Origin: Pedobacter sp. MC2016-05
GTDB taxonomy: Bacteria; Bacteroidota; Bacteroidia; Sphingobacteriales; Sphingobacteriaceae
Length of the DNA stretch: 64,000 nucleotides
NCBI RefSeq assembly: GCF_026239735.1
Contig: NZ_JAPIVT010000003.1
Span: 310,001-374,000, forward strand
Reading direction: 5' to 3'
Numbering within the stretch: the stretch's first letter is position 1; each line of letters starts with the position of its first letter. Made by a program: the position numbers and the translations under genes. This document shows positions 38,798 to 48,386 of this stretch, in pieces. Below the pieces are notes generated by a model. That model was not told the DNA's origin. It worked only from the letters and a program-made list of their open reading frames with translations, and searched no databases.

Positions 38798-39392
38798 TCA
38801 TTTTTTGCTGTGAAATTTATCGATCTCCCACTTAGTTACATTGTTTAAAATGTAATTAGAAATGTTTTCGAAAGCCCGGTTATCGCGGATTATATTGTCG
38901 TAAAAGCGGGTTTGCCATCCAAATTCAATGCCCAGTCTGTTGCAATGTTTGGTAATAGCAGATTTATAGCCCCCGACGAGAGAAGATATGGAGTTTTTGC
39001 CCTGGTTTTGAAAGCGTGATTGTCCGGGAGATTTTGGGATATCAACGGTGGGATGGGGGTTGTATTGTGGCGCTAGAGACAAGGCATGCCTTGTTTGTAC
39101 CTCGGAGCCGGGATGAGACGCACTATTCCCATCCAAAATCAAAATCCCATAAATATGATTAGGCATTACGATAAATTCTCCCAGTTCGATATTGATGTTA
39201 TATTTCATGCCACAAAATATCGGCAATTACGCCCGCATTTGTTAGTATCATTTTCCCACTCTTCACCTGGCCAAAGAAATGATGAAGGTCCATTGTACAA
39301 ATGGTTATAAAATATGCGCCATCATTGGCATAATTCCAAGTTTGCAATCTTGCAGAAGGACTTCTGTATTTGTTCAGGTACTTTTCGTTCAT
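38798..39392 (-). pseudogene. REP-associated (Y1/RAYT) transposase, frameshifted
   Basis: The N-terminal part (YRSPSARLQTWNYANDGAYF, ITICTMDLHHFFG) and C-terminal part (LGEFIVMPNHIYGILILDG) together form an IS200-like Y1 transposase of REP-associated type. A one-base shift near 39,205 separates them (WHEI to KYNINIEL). The usual HUH pair reads NHIYG, so the second metal-binding His is Tyr, which suggests inactivity before or besides the frameshift. The candidate catalytic Tyr is in ISNYILNNVTKW. No clear REP repeat is seen beside it. Confidence 0.75.
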
Positions 39393-39467
39393 CGGAGCGT
39401 TAAATCATCCTATGAATATAAATAAAATCAGGAGCTAATTTGAAATGTAAAAGGATTTAAATAACAA

Positions 39468-39496
39468 AACAGGGCAACCATAATGATTGCCCTGTT
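39468..39496 (-). terminator. terminator of the receptor/DUF4374-like operon
   Basis: AACAGGGCAA (39468-39477) pairs with TTGCCCTGTT (39487-39496), with a T-rich tail on the minus strand. It lies 19 bases after the lipoprotein stop codon. Confidence 0.75.
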
Positions 39497-39514
39497 AGAA
39501 ATAATTTAGTTTCG

Positions 39515-40933
39515 CTAGTAAGCACCCAGATAAAAGCTGCCCGATTGATTCTTTAATTTGGCACCCTTAGTAACTGTTTTGGTTTTGTAATTGATTACAT
39601 ATAAATTTCCATCAACACCGTTTGGCGTCATTGGAACATACACATTATCGCCTGCAAGGCCGATATTTTGAAACTGACCGAAGGTACCAGTTAATGCTGT
39701 TCCGCCATTTTGAGCAGCAGTTAAACCTGAGTAACCCCCATCAGTTTGTTTTTCTGTAGTTAACCGGGTTGCAGTTTTAGCATTTAAATCGATCAATGCC
39801 AAGTATCCGCCCTGAACGCCAGTTTCAGTGAATAATACGATGCCAACACCATCTTTAATATATCTCCATGCACTGATAGCAACATTATTGCCTGTACCTA
39901 AAGCAGTCTTTAAATTGAAATTATAAGTATTATCATATTCGTTAGTAGAAGCATTGATCCGCAAAATCTGAGAACCAGAAGTTGCTGTAGCCTGATAAAC
40001 GTTTCCATCGGTACCCACATATTGCGTCATGGTGCGATAAGAGTGGTTGTTTACTTTACTGATATTAGGGTCTACAAAGATCAATTTAGGGTTGGTTAAC
40101 GATGGGTAATCAACAACCAAGGTTGCTGTACCCAATTCTCTTACGCCTGTTGACCAGGTTTGCGCAGTACCAGCAGTATTTACACCAGATTTCTTAGTTA
40201 CATCTGTTCTCGACACATTACAACCAATAAAAATTTTAGTTTTCGCAGCATTTAAAACCGGCACATCGATTCGGCCAATTTGATAACCTGCTTTGGTTTG
40301 CTCAGCAGTAAAAGGTATAGTAAACTCTGTTTGACGGGTAATTTGCGGATCATTTAAGTTAAGCACTGCAATTTTAGCAGTACTTTTTACATCAACAAAT
40401 TCAGCTCCTGCGCCGGTAGCCGGAGCGCCAGTAATCACAGATGATGCAAATACACCTATGCCAATGCCGTCGCCAGCCACTACCCAACGAGGAGACGATC
40501 CAAGAATTGGCTCAGTATTTACCTCTTCACGAGTGTCTACAAAGTTTTTATCGCCTTCTACTTTATATTTATTGAAGATACCACCATCTGTACCTGTATA
40601 TTGAATGTTATATAAAAAGTTTCCGTTTGGAGAACTTTGTACCCGGGCAGTACGTTGAGACCTTAATCCGTATCCATTCGCAAATACATTTACTTTGAAG
40701 TTAGGGTCAATAGCTTGTGCAAGCGTAATAGCAAAAGCTCTTGTACCACCATTTCCAGCGGTACCTTCAGCATCTGGAAAAGCAGCAGTCAATGTTATAA
40801 ATTTTCTATCCCAGATATCTGGTCCCGAAACACCAGTTTCTGGTGAATCTCCACCATCTTTTTTACAACCTGTTAAGGCACTGATGGCCAATACTGATCC
40901 GAATAAGGCGGTTTTTAGTAAATTAGTTTTCAT
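39515..40933 (-). CDS. DUF4374-like lipoprotein
   Basis: A 472-residue protein with lipobox LTGC (Cys23), exported and lipid-anchored. The mature part is a long beta-propeller-type domain resembling DUF4374, with segments such as GTRAFAITLAQAID, SSPNGNFLYNIQYTGTDGG and TDGNVYQATATSGSQIL. In Bacteroidota these proteins follow TonB receptors in iron/siderophore or heme uptake operons, and here it lies seven bases after such a receptor. A surface or periplasmic ligand-capture role is likely but unproven. Confidence 0.75.
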   Translation of the reverse strand: MKTNLLKTALFGSVLAISALTGCKKDGGDSPETGVSGPDIWDRKFITLTAAFPDAEGTAGNGGTRAFAITLAQAIDPNFKVNVFANGYGLRSQRTARVQSSPNGNFLYNIQYTGTDGGIFNKYKVEGDKNFVDTREEVNTEPILGSSPRWVVAGDGIGIGVFASSVITGAPATGAGAEFVDVKSTAKIAVLNLNDPQITRQTEFTIPFTAEQTKAGYQIGRIDVPVLNAAKTKIFIGCNVSRTDVTKKSGVNTAGTAQTWSTGVRELGTATLVVDYPSLTNPKLIFVDPNISKVNNHSYRTMTQYVGTDGNVYQATATSGSQILRINASTNEYDNTYNFNLKTALGTGNNVAISAWRYIKDGVGIVLFTETGVQGGYLALIDLNAKTATRLTTEKQTDGGYSGLTAAQNGGTALTGTFGQFQNIGLAGDNVYVPMTPNGVDGNLYVINYKTKTVTKGAKLKNQSGSFYLGAY

Positions 40934-40940
40934 GTTATAC

Positions 40941-43385
40941 TTATTTAAAGTTATTTATAGTGTAATTCAATTTGAAATAAAATGCCCTTCCTGGTCGCTG
41001 CACGCCAAAATTGTCGTATACTTCAGCATTTAGCAGGTTTTTACAATCTAAGCTCGCAACCAGTTTCCCCGTAGGGAAACGATAACTTGCTCCTAAATCA
41101 TGAGTAAATTGATTCGGGGTAGTAAACCATTCTGATTCAATCCAAATGGTACTAAAAGCGGCTACATATCCGGCATTGTAGTAAACGTTCATTACAGATT
41201 TCTTTTGAAACAGGTTATCGAAGCGATACTGAATATTCCCGTTCACTGTAAAGAAAGGTTCATTCGGAACCTGTTTGTTGTATAAGCTGTTTGGATTTCC
41301 GCGTTCATCAAGCTCGACTTTGTATAGTGAATTGAATTTTGAGAAATTTACCATAACATTTAATTTGTTGTCATAGATGTAATTAAACTCGGCCTCAAAT
41401 CCAATAGATTGTGTTTTTGATAAGTTAACAAACTGAGTGACCTGGATGTCTTCTACCTGATTTTCACGTCCTTCAATTACAGGATCTACACGAGTTTGTT
41501 GAATAATTTTATCGTAACCATTTCTCCAGAAAGCATTTCCATACAACGAGAATTTATGCTGGTTTGAGGTGTTGAAGTTGTATCGTCCACCCAAATTGGA
41601 GTTAATGGCCAGTTCTGGCAAAATATTTGGGTTAGCTAGCAAGTTGTTTTCTGGTTCACCATATATATGTCTATCAGTAGGCATGATAAATGATTTCTCT
41701 GCGGATAGAATCAAGAATCCGTTGCGAATTGCTTCATAAGAAACCGTACCGCCGAAGCCTTTATTATCTCTGGTAGTGCTGCTGTTTTGATAATTTAGTA
41801 CACCATTTAATTCGCTTATTGGTCTTTGCTGGTCAGTTTTGTAGATGGCATACTTTCCAAAAATGTTGGTTTCTAATTTCCCACGAAGAAGTTCGGCCTC
41901 ATAATTCATGGCAAAAATATTCGTAGTTAATCCGTTAAGTGTAATCCACTTACTGCGTTCTGGAATCAGCAGATCCTGGTCGTTCCGGTCAGATCGCTCG
42001 AATTTATGATTTAATGAGACACGGTGGCCAGACACGATGGTGTAAGCTAAATTCGAGCGTATGTTGGAAATTTTACGTTCGATATTACTCATTACCGCCA
42101 CACCTTGCTGCCCCATGCCTGGGCTATATCCATAGGTTTCTGGCGGACCTTCGGAATTCTTAACCAGCAGCGTTCCATCCCAGTTATATTTTAAACTTAC
42201 CGTATCTTCCAGATAAGTGCTTCTTCTGCTGTGAACTGCATTAACAGTAAGTGCTAAACCATGCAACAAAAAGTTATTCTTATTATAATTCAAGCTTAAA
42301 ACATGCGCTTGATACTCGTTAAATCTGCCGAAGTAGGGCTTAGTCATCGTTATCCCATGTGGAATTTGTTTATATGAATCTGAAATGTTGTAGCCGATAA
42401 AAAATTGATCTGCCCATTTTACATTGGTGAAACCCGCTTCAAATCGGCCACCAATGGTTTCAAATTCATCATTAGGACGTTTGGTGCGATAGTTTCTAAC
42501 AATTCTTCCGCCAGGCAAAGTATATTTTGAAAACTTTCCCCACATTTCATAATTATTGTCCGAATGACTATAAAATCCTGATGCTCTTGCTGTAAAGCCA
42601 TTTTTCTGATTGCGGTATAATGCACTTACATCTGCTCTGTAGGTATTAAATGATCCATAAGAAACTGCCGCAGTTATGTTATTTGCTGAGGCATCTTTTT
42701 TCATGATCACGTTGATGGCGCCGCCGATGTAATTTCCACTTAAATGCGATGGAAGTACGCCTTTGTAAACCTCAATGCGTTCAATCATCGATGGAGGAAT
42801 GTTATTCAGATTAAAGGAAGAGCCGTAGGTTGATATCTCAATTCCATCTAAGAACAAACCAATGGTACTGCCCGACATACCATTCAAATTATATTCAATC
42901 GGCGATCCTTCGCCACCATTCTGACGAACTCTGACACCAACTGCCCGGTCTAGAAGTTCATTTGTGGTGAGGTTTCTTAATGAAGCTTCTTTGGTTTCGA
43001 TAATCGACATTGCAAAACCGCTGGTTTCCATTTTGCGTTTTTCGGTTTTGCCAGCTATACTCACCTCCTGCAAATCGCGATTAACATTTTCCTTCACTTT
43101 GGTATTGAATACAATGCTTGGTGAATCGATGTTTATATTTTGCGTTTTCTTTTCAGATACTATTGAACTGATTAACAGCGTGTAACTACCATATTTAACG
43201 TCTTTAAATTCATACCTTCCTTTGTCATCAGTCATTGTGCTTCTATTAAGCTCTTTGATAATAACTGTTGCACCATCCATCGGCTGTCCGCTATTATTAG
43301 TGATTTTCCCGGAAAGAGTGGCTGTTTGAGCGATAGCAACTATAGAAAAGCAAAGAAAGAATAGGGATAGCAGCGATATTTTCAT
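40941..43385 (-). CDS. TonB-dependent receptor (siderophore-type)
   Basis: An 814-residue receptor. It has a signal peptide (1-19, ending AIAQ) and a carboxypeptidase-regulatory-like domain (about 22-105, TATLSGKITNNSGQPMDGAT). A TonB-box-like segment (LQEVSIAGKTE) and a plug with ERIEVYKGVLPSHLSGNYIG follow, then a long barrel ending FKLNYTINNF. It heads an operon with the DUF4374-like lipoprotein, seven bases downstream, and is divergent from an AraC regulator. This arrangement is typical of iron-siderophore uptake in Bacteroidota. The ligand is inferred from context only. Confidence 0.88.
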   Translation of the reverse strand: MKISLLSLFFLCFSIVAIAQTATLSGKITNNSGQPMDGATVIIKELNRSTMTDDKGRYEFKDVKYGSYTLLISSIVSEKKTQNINIDSPSIVFNTKVKENVNRDLQEVSIAGKTEKRKMETSGFAMSIIETKEASLRNLTTNELLDRAVGVRVRQNGGEGSPIEYNLNGMSGSTIGLFLDGIEISTYGSSFNLNNIPPSMIERIEVYKGVLPSHLSGNYIGGAINVIMKKDASANNITAAVSYGSFNTYRADVSALYRNQKNGFTARASGFYSHSDNNYEMWGKFSKYTLPGGRIVRNYRTKRPNDEFETIGGRFEAGFTNVKWADQFFIGYNISDSYKQIPHGITMTKPYFGRFNEYQAHVLSLNYNKNNFLLHGLALTVNAVHSRRSTYLEDTVSLKYNWDGTLLVKNSEGPPETYGYSPGMGQQGVAVMSNIERKISNIRSNLAYTIVSGHRVSLNHKFERSDRNDQDLLIPERSKWITLNGLTTNIFAMNYEAELLRGKLETNIFGKYAIYKTDQQRPISELNGVLNYQNSSTTRDNKGFGGTVSYEAIRNGFLILSAEKSFIMPTDRHIYGEPENNLLANPNILPELAINSNLGGRYNFNTSNQHKFSLYGNAFWRNGYDKIIQQTRVDPVIEGRENQVEDIQVTQFVNLSKTQSIGFEAEFNYIYDNKLNVMVNFSKFNSLYKVELDERGNPNSLYNKQVPNEPFFTVNGNIQYRFDNLFQKKSVMNVYYNAGYVAAFSTIWIESEWFTTPNQFTHDLGASYRFPTGKLVASLDCKNLLNAEVYDNFGVQRPGRAFYFKLNYTINNFK

Positions 43386-43435
43386 CGATCATGTAACTTT
43401 TTTAAATTCTTCTTTAGAATAGGTCTTAATAAGAA

Positions 43436-43453
43436 TAACTTTGCGCAAAGATA
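43436..43453. promoter_or_regulatory. back-to-back -7 elements of receptor and AraC genes
   Basis: TAACTTTG (43436-43443, plus) and TATCTTTG (43446-43453, minus) meet in a palindrome CTTTGCGCAAAG. Each reads toward its own gene, the araC pseudogene and the TonB receptor. Divergent RNA polymerases would compete here, and a dimeric regulator could bind the palindrome. Confidence 0.5.
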
Positions 43454-43463
43454 AAATCTGAAT

Positions 43464-44456
43464 ATGACGCAATCAGAAGAAATTGTAACGCAAAAAGGAG
43501 AATCTCGACAAGCGGTGGAGAACGTATTCTTGTACAATCAAAATATGGAAGTGAATTACAGCACTTCAACTAATGATAGGAATAAAATAGAAATCAGGTT
43601 GAACCATCCAGATGAGTTGGAAAAGGAAACCTATCAAATGATATTTGTGCTGAAGGGAAATATAAAGGTTACTAAATCTGGGTCTAACCATGAGTTTGTC
43701 GAAATAGAAAGTCAACAACATAATCTCTGTCGATTGCCTTTTAAATCTACGAGAATACTGGTTGATACTTCCGATGATGTGTTGTTCATCAACCTAAGTA
43801 AGTCTTTTTTAAAACGATTTCTACCTCATGACCACCCAGCCTTTAAGCTGCTGTTGAATGAAGATTTGGATAGTCAAATGGTATTATCAACCATTAATAT
43901 GCCTATTACGCCAGAAATCAGTGCGATTTTGCAGAAGTTAGGCAATTCAGATCAATCCACATTTTCAGATCAGTTACTGCTTGAATCCAAAGCGATCGAG
44001 CTTTTTGCTCTATAAATCTCACAGTTTGAACAGCTACAGAATAGCGCCGCGCCGACAAAGCTTAAAAAGATAGAGGTGGAGAGGATGCACGAAGTGCGGG
44101 AAATTTTAATTCAACAATCTGGAGATCAGCTTTCGCTAAGAGCGCTTGCGCACTTAGTGGGCACAAATGAATTTAATTTAAAAAGAGATTTTAAAGCCTT
44201 GTTTGGAAAAACTGTCTTCGCCTATCTTAATCAGCATAAAATGGAAAAGGCCAAAAATATGTTGATTGAAGAAGATACTACAGTTTCAGAAATCTCTAAA
44301 AGAATGGGTTACAAACATGCCACTCATTTTACAAGTGCGTTTAAGAAATATTTTGGCTACTTACCGAATAAGATTAAAACCGGTAAATTATCACTATTAA
44401 TTTTCTTTGAAGATTTTATTGCACTATTGGAAAACCTAAGTCTTTTAACGATTTAG
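43464..44456 (+). pseudogene. AraC-family regulator interrupted by in-frame TAA
   Basis: The N-terminal sensor part (43464-44012) ends ...AIELFAL at TAA (44013-44015), and the same frame then runs on as ISQFEQLQNSAAPTKLKKIE. The C-terminal AraC double helix-turn-helix follows (LSLRALAHLVGTNEFNLKRD, TVSEISKRMGYKHATHF, FKKYFGYLPNKI). CAA to TAA is a plausible change. The gene is divergent from the siderophore-type receptor and would be its regulator. Reinitiation near 44,076-44,085 might still make the DNA-binding half alone. Confidence 0.8.
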
Positions 44457-44539
44457 ATTTCAAATTATAAAACCCTGTTTTGCAAACCATCTCTTTGCAT
44501 CTTTGTTGTATATTTATAAAACAATAGGAGACAACAGCC

Positions 44540-44947
44540 ATGGAAAATAACGAAAATAAAGGCTCACAAGATAAGATACATAGCACAACGGAAAACGCTG
44601 AAATCAACAAAGAGAATTTAGCCTACGATGAGGTTAAAGGCAGTTACGAACTAGATGTTAATGGAACCGACAAAGATTATGATCACCCGATGGGCTATGA
44701 AACTGTGGCAGCAGGAGCGAAGGATGACGATTCTACCTATGACGAGGCGAACCCTTATATTGGTGATGAATATGCTAGTAATGAGGATATTGCCGAGGAC
44801 AATTTAGAAGAGCTCGGCATGCATGTGGATAATGGAGAAAGCGTAAGACTGAATGCAGAGGATGAAATTTTAGCCCGTACACCAGAAGATAGCCGTGATG
44901 ATTTGGACGAAGAAGGTTATCCCATCAACGATACGCCGCTAAAATAG
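44540..44947 (+). CDS. acidic hypothetical protein
   Basis: A 135-residue very acidic, Asp/Glu/Asn-rich protein without a signal peptide or hydrophobic core, probably disordered (YDHPMGYETVAAGAKDDDST, DEANPYIGDEYASNEDIAED). A good AGGAGA ribosome-binding site precedes ATG, unusual for this genome. A hairpin terminator follows. Similar small acidic proteins occur in Sphingobacteriaceae, but no function is known. Confidence 0.65.
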   Translation: MENNENKGSQDKIHSTTENAEINKENLAYDEVKGSYELDVNGTDKDYDHPMGYETVAAGAKDDDSTYDEANPYIGDEYASNEDIAEDNLEELGMHVDNGESVRLNAEDEILARTPEDSRDDLDEEGYPINDTPLK

Positions 44948-44992
44948 CTTAACATAAAAATGGTTGATTGACTTAACAGTCATAATCAGAAA

Positions 44993-45025
44993 AGCAGGAT
45001 ACATATAATGAATCCTGCTTTTTTT
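44993..45025. terminator. bidirectional hairpin terminator
   Basis: AGCAGGAT (44993-45000) pairs with ATCCTGCT (45012-45019), followed by T7 on the plus strand. It separates the acidic protein gene from the convergent GRAM-like gene. Confidence 0.75.
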
Positions 45026-45548
45026 ATGCGGTTTGTGAATGGGGTTGATCAATTAATATCTGGATATTTTTTTTCCAAATATCTCGATGATTTACTACGA
45101 ATTTCTCTTCCGCTCCGTCTTTTAAAATAATCTTCAAACCGTTTGGAATCAAGCCTAAAGTATTATAAGAAATAATATCCTGAATATCATTAATATTGAT
45201 GGCGAAGGTATGGTTTTGTATATTGAATTGGTGTGATTTAAATTCTAAATGATTACTCAAAAGGTACAACTTGCCGCCAACGGCTTCCGCATTTTTGAAA
45301 TGATTTGCCCCGCCAGAATAAATAATATCGTTGGCTACCACACCTTCAATTATTGTTTGTTCTTTTACTTTTTTAGAGTTAATAAATAGGTACATCAGCA
45401 AACCCCAAAGTGCACCTGTAATGGGGCCAGCAATTAGCGCATACCAAATGCCATTTGTAAATGCTATGAAAATGCCAAATAGCAAGGCAAAACCGATGGA
45501 GGCATAAACTAGACTTTTTATAGTAGCTTTTTTTTCAGCGATGATCAT
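45024..45548 (-). CDS. membrane protein with GRAM-like domain
   Basis: A 174-residue protein with two N-terminal transmembrane helices (about 13-30 and 35-54). A C-terminal GRAM/PH-like domain follows, of the type VVANDIIYSGGANHFKNAEA ... LYLLSNHLEFKSHQFNIQ ... LGLIPNGLKIILKDG. Such domains bind lipids or proteins at membranes. It starts two bases after the dnaX stop, so it is co-transcribed with dnaX. The function is unknown. Confidence 0.75.
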   Translation of the reverse strand: MIIAEKKATIKSLVYASIGFALLFGIFIAFTNGIWYALIAGPITGALWGLLMYLFINSKKVKEQTIIEGVVANDIIYSGGANHFKNAEAVGGKLYLLSNHLEFKSHQFNIQNHTFAININDIQDIISYNTLGLIPNGLKIILKDGAEEKFVVNHRDIWKKNIQILIDQPHSQTA

Positions 45549-45549
45549 A

Positions 45550-47376
45550 TTATGGATTAATATCTAAATTAAATCTTTTGCGCAATTCGTCGAGTTTTGG
45601 ATTTTTGTTCACCAAATAATCATATTTTTCACGATTGCCATACAGTCTGTTTTCAATTTTTCGCTCCACTTGTTTAAAAGTGATATCAACAGCGAAATTT
45701 TGAAGTTCATTCCTCAGGTAGTTCATTAATTCTACTGACTCCTGAACAATTAACTGTTCTTGTGTTTTGCTTTCTACAGAGATTTCAATCAGCGTTGGAT
45801 TGACAAGGGTAGGAGCAAAATTATTGAGAATTGTAAACAAATTAATTTTATCAGCTTTCTTAAGTATCTGAATGTAGCTGTTCCAAACTTCTAATAGTCT
45901 ATCGTAGCTAAACTGTTGCCTGGCTTCACCGGTTACAGTTTTTGGCGTTCCATCATCTTCTCCTGTAGCAAGTCTTTCCAAATCATTTAATGAGGGAATT
46001 AATGTTCCAACATTTTTTTTCGGGATATTAATGCTAATGGAAGTAGCGGATGGAATGTTGGGTTTAGGAGATTCTTTCGGTTTTTCGTTTAATGAAATAC
46101 TTACAGGAATTTCAGCTTGAGGCTTATCGGAAACAATTGACGAAGGATTTTCAGCCTCCACTTTCAACTTTGAACTTTCAACTTCAGGAGCCTTTTCGGC
46201 TACGACATCAGTTTTTTTTTTATCCTGATCTCCGTCAGTTGCTGTGTTACTTGTGTTTAAAGGTTGCTGTGCTAAATGAACTACTGATCGAATATGGCAC
46301 ATTTTAATCAATGCCAGTTCCACCTGTAAACGCTGATTTTTGGAGTTTTTATAATTTAAATCGCAGGTATTAGCCAGGTTTAATGCAGTTAACAAAAATG
46401 AAAGCTCGGTTTGCCTGCATTGATCTAAATACTTTTGTTTGATGTTCTCACTAACCTCCAAAAGTTTGATCGTTGCTGCATCTTTACCTACCAGCAAATT
46501 ACGGAAGTGTGTAGCTAAACCATTAATAAAGTTGTTTCCATCAAACCCATTATTCAGAATTTCATCAAACAATAATAATGTTTCACTTACTTCTGCTGCG
46601 GTTAGGTGCGAGGTAAGCTTAAAGAAATAATCGTAATCTAATATGTTTAAATTATCAATTACAGCCTTATAAGTGATGTTTTTGTTTGCATAACTTGCAA
46701 TCTGATCAAACATCGATAGAGCATCACGTAAACCTCCATCTGCTTTTTGAGCGATAATGTGTAAGCCATCAGTTTCAAAAGCGATGTTTTCACGTTGTGC
46801 AATTGCAGCCAAATGGCTCGAAATATCTTCAACCTGAATGCGGTTGAAATCAAAAATTTGACAACGTGATAAAATCGTTGGCAGAATTTTATGTTTTTCT
46901 GTAGTAGCTAAAATGAAAATAGCATAAGATGGTGGTTCTTCCAATGTTTTCAAAAATGCATTGAATGCACTTTGAGATAACATGTGAACCTCATCAATAA
47001 TATAAATTTTGTATTTGCCAGCTTGTGGCGGTATGCGAACCTGCTCAATTAAGCTTCGGATATCATCAACCGAGTTGTTTGATGCCGCATCCAATTCGTG
47101 AACATTAAAAGAGTGTCCGTTTTGGAAAGAAAGGCAATTGTCGCAAGTTCCGCAAGCTTCCATATCTGCTGTAGGATTGGTGCAGTTAATGGTTTTCGCC
47201 AAAATCCTGGCGCAGGTAGTTTTACCAACGCCCCGTGGACCGCAAAAAAGAAAAGCTTGGGCCAGCTGATTGTTTTTGATGGCATTTTTTAGCGTGCCAG
47301 TAATATGCTGCTGCCCAACAACGGTTTCAAACGTGGCCGGACGGTATTTACGGGCAGAAACAATAAAATTTTCCAT
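45550..47376 (-). CDS. dnaX: DNA polymerase III subunit tau/gamma
   Basis: A 608-residue clamp-loader ATPase. Walker A (GPRGVGKTT, about 46-54) and a four-Cys zinc site (CTNPTADMEACGTCDNC) are present, and Walker B is DEVHML. Domain III follows to about residue 370. After it comes an A10 run (46212-46221, codons 386-389), then a linker and the tau C-terminus. One added A gives TGA after residue 389, and one lost A gives TAG after 391. Slippage would therefore yield a gamma form, as the A9 run does in Thermus dnaX. ATG at 47376 is used; a GTG two codons earlier is possible. Confidence 0.95.
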   Translation of the reverse strand: MENFIVSARKYRPATFETVVGQQHITGTLKNAIKNNQLAQAFLFCGPRGVGKTTCARILAKTINCTNPTADMEACGTCDNCLSFQNGHSFNVHELDAASNNSVDDIRSLIEQVRIPPQAGKYKIYIIDEVHMLSQSAFNAFLKTLEEPPSYAIFILATTEKHKILPTILSRCQIFDFNRIQVEDISSHLAAIAQRENIAFETDGLHIIAQKADGGLRDALSMFDQIASYANKNITYKAVIDNLNILDYDYFFKLTSHLTAAEVSETLLLFDEILNNGFDGNNFINGLATHFRNLLVGKDAATIKLLEVSENIKQKYLDQCRQTELSFLLTALNLANTCDLNYKNSKNQRLQVELALIKMCHIRSVVHLAQQPLNTSNTATDGDQDKKKTDVVAEKAPEVESSKLKVEAENPSSIVSDKPQAEIPVSISLNEKPKESPKPNIPSATSISINIPKKNVGTLIPSLNDLERLATGEDDGTPKTVTGEARQQFSYDRLLEVWNSYIQILKKADKINLFTILNNFAPTLVNPTLIEISVESKTQEQLIVQESVELMNYLRNELQNFAVDITFKQVERKIENRLYGNREKYDYLVNKNPKLDELRKRFNLDINP

Positions 47377-47440
47377 CGGCACGAAAATAGGAAAAATTTA
47401 GATGGAGTTTTATTGAAAAATGTGAATGTTGAAAAGTTGA

Positions 47441-48334
47441 CTATTTGCTTAATTGCATCACTTTATCGAGCAACGGCGGTAATCCATTCTCCAATATTTT
47501 ATCGTTATCCCAAAAGCTCATCACGCAGCTCACATAATTGTCTCTTACTTTATCGGCAACATAATACGCGATTAGCGTTTTGCCTCCAGATGTTTTTACC
47601 GCTAAATTGGTAAGCCCTGTGAAGCCATAAACCACTTTTAATGCGGTTGTTGGTGTGTTTTCAAAAATGACTTTTACCTCCGTCTTGGAAATAATTTTTA
47701 AACCTTTTCTCAATCCAGTTACAGTCAGTTGATTTTGAATCGCCTTTGTTGCACTTTGCAGTGTTTGGTGTAACGACCAATTCATTTCTCCTAAATAAGG
47801 ACACTGAACGGTGTTTACATTGGTCCAATAGCAGCTGTTACTCAACTGAATTTTTCTGCCAGCAAAATCAATGCTGTCAATTTGATTGTCTTCAAAAACA
47901 TTGGGAAGTAATTTATCTTCTACAATGAGGTTAATAAGTTCCCGCTCAAATTGCTGGTTAGGGGTATCAAAATAGGTGAAGCAAATTACAGTAGTCAGTT
48001 TTTGTTTATCCTCTATAAAATAATACGACGAAATTGCATGTAAACTATCAGATATTTTTTCGCGTTTAGTGATATGTACATTATTATAAGCCAGGCTATC
48101 ATCTTTCGATTTGAGATCGTCGTTTGTAATGGAATATTTCCGGTATGCAAATTTTAAATCTTTATCTGTAAAGGGACTGGTAAAAGTTTGGCTGGTGAAA
48201 TCAATTCCGTCTATGTTATAATAAGTTACAGATCTGTTTTTAACAGCTTTAAGTCTTTTTAAGTAATTGTTTTTCTCTTGAGATAATGCAACAAAAGGTA
48301 TTATTAGGAGCAATATAATATATGCTTTTGTCAT
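47441..48334 (-). CDS. hypothetical secreted protein
   Basis: A 297-residue protein with an N-terminal hydrophobic signal (MTKAYIILLLIIPFVALSQ). The mature part is mixed alpha/beta with many Lys, Asn and Thr and no recognised domain (for example SNSCYWTNVNTVQCPYLGEM). Two Cys in this segment may form a disulphide. It is the gene upstream of dnaX on the same strand, 64 bases away, but shows no link to replication. No function can be assigned. Confidence 0.6.
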   Translation of the reverse strand: MTKAYIILLLIIPFVALSQEKNNYLKRLKAVKNRSVTYYNIDGIDFTSQTFTSPFTDKDLKFAYRKYSITNDDLKSKDDSLAYNNVHITKREKISDSLHAISSYYFIEDKQKLTTVICFTYFDTPNQQFERELINLIVEDKLLPNVFEDNQIDSIDFAGRKIQLSNSCYWTNVNTVQCPYLGEMNWSLHQTLQSATKAIQNQLTVTGLRKGLKIISKTEVKVIFENTPTTALKVVYGFTGLTNLAVKTSGGKTLIAYYVADKVRDNYVSCVMSFWDNDKILENGLPPLLDKVMQLSK

Positions 48335-48386
48335 CTTGTAAATATTTTATTAAAGATAAGAATTCGAAATGGTTTATCTCTGCTGA

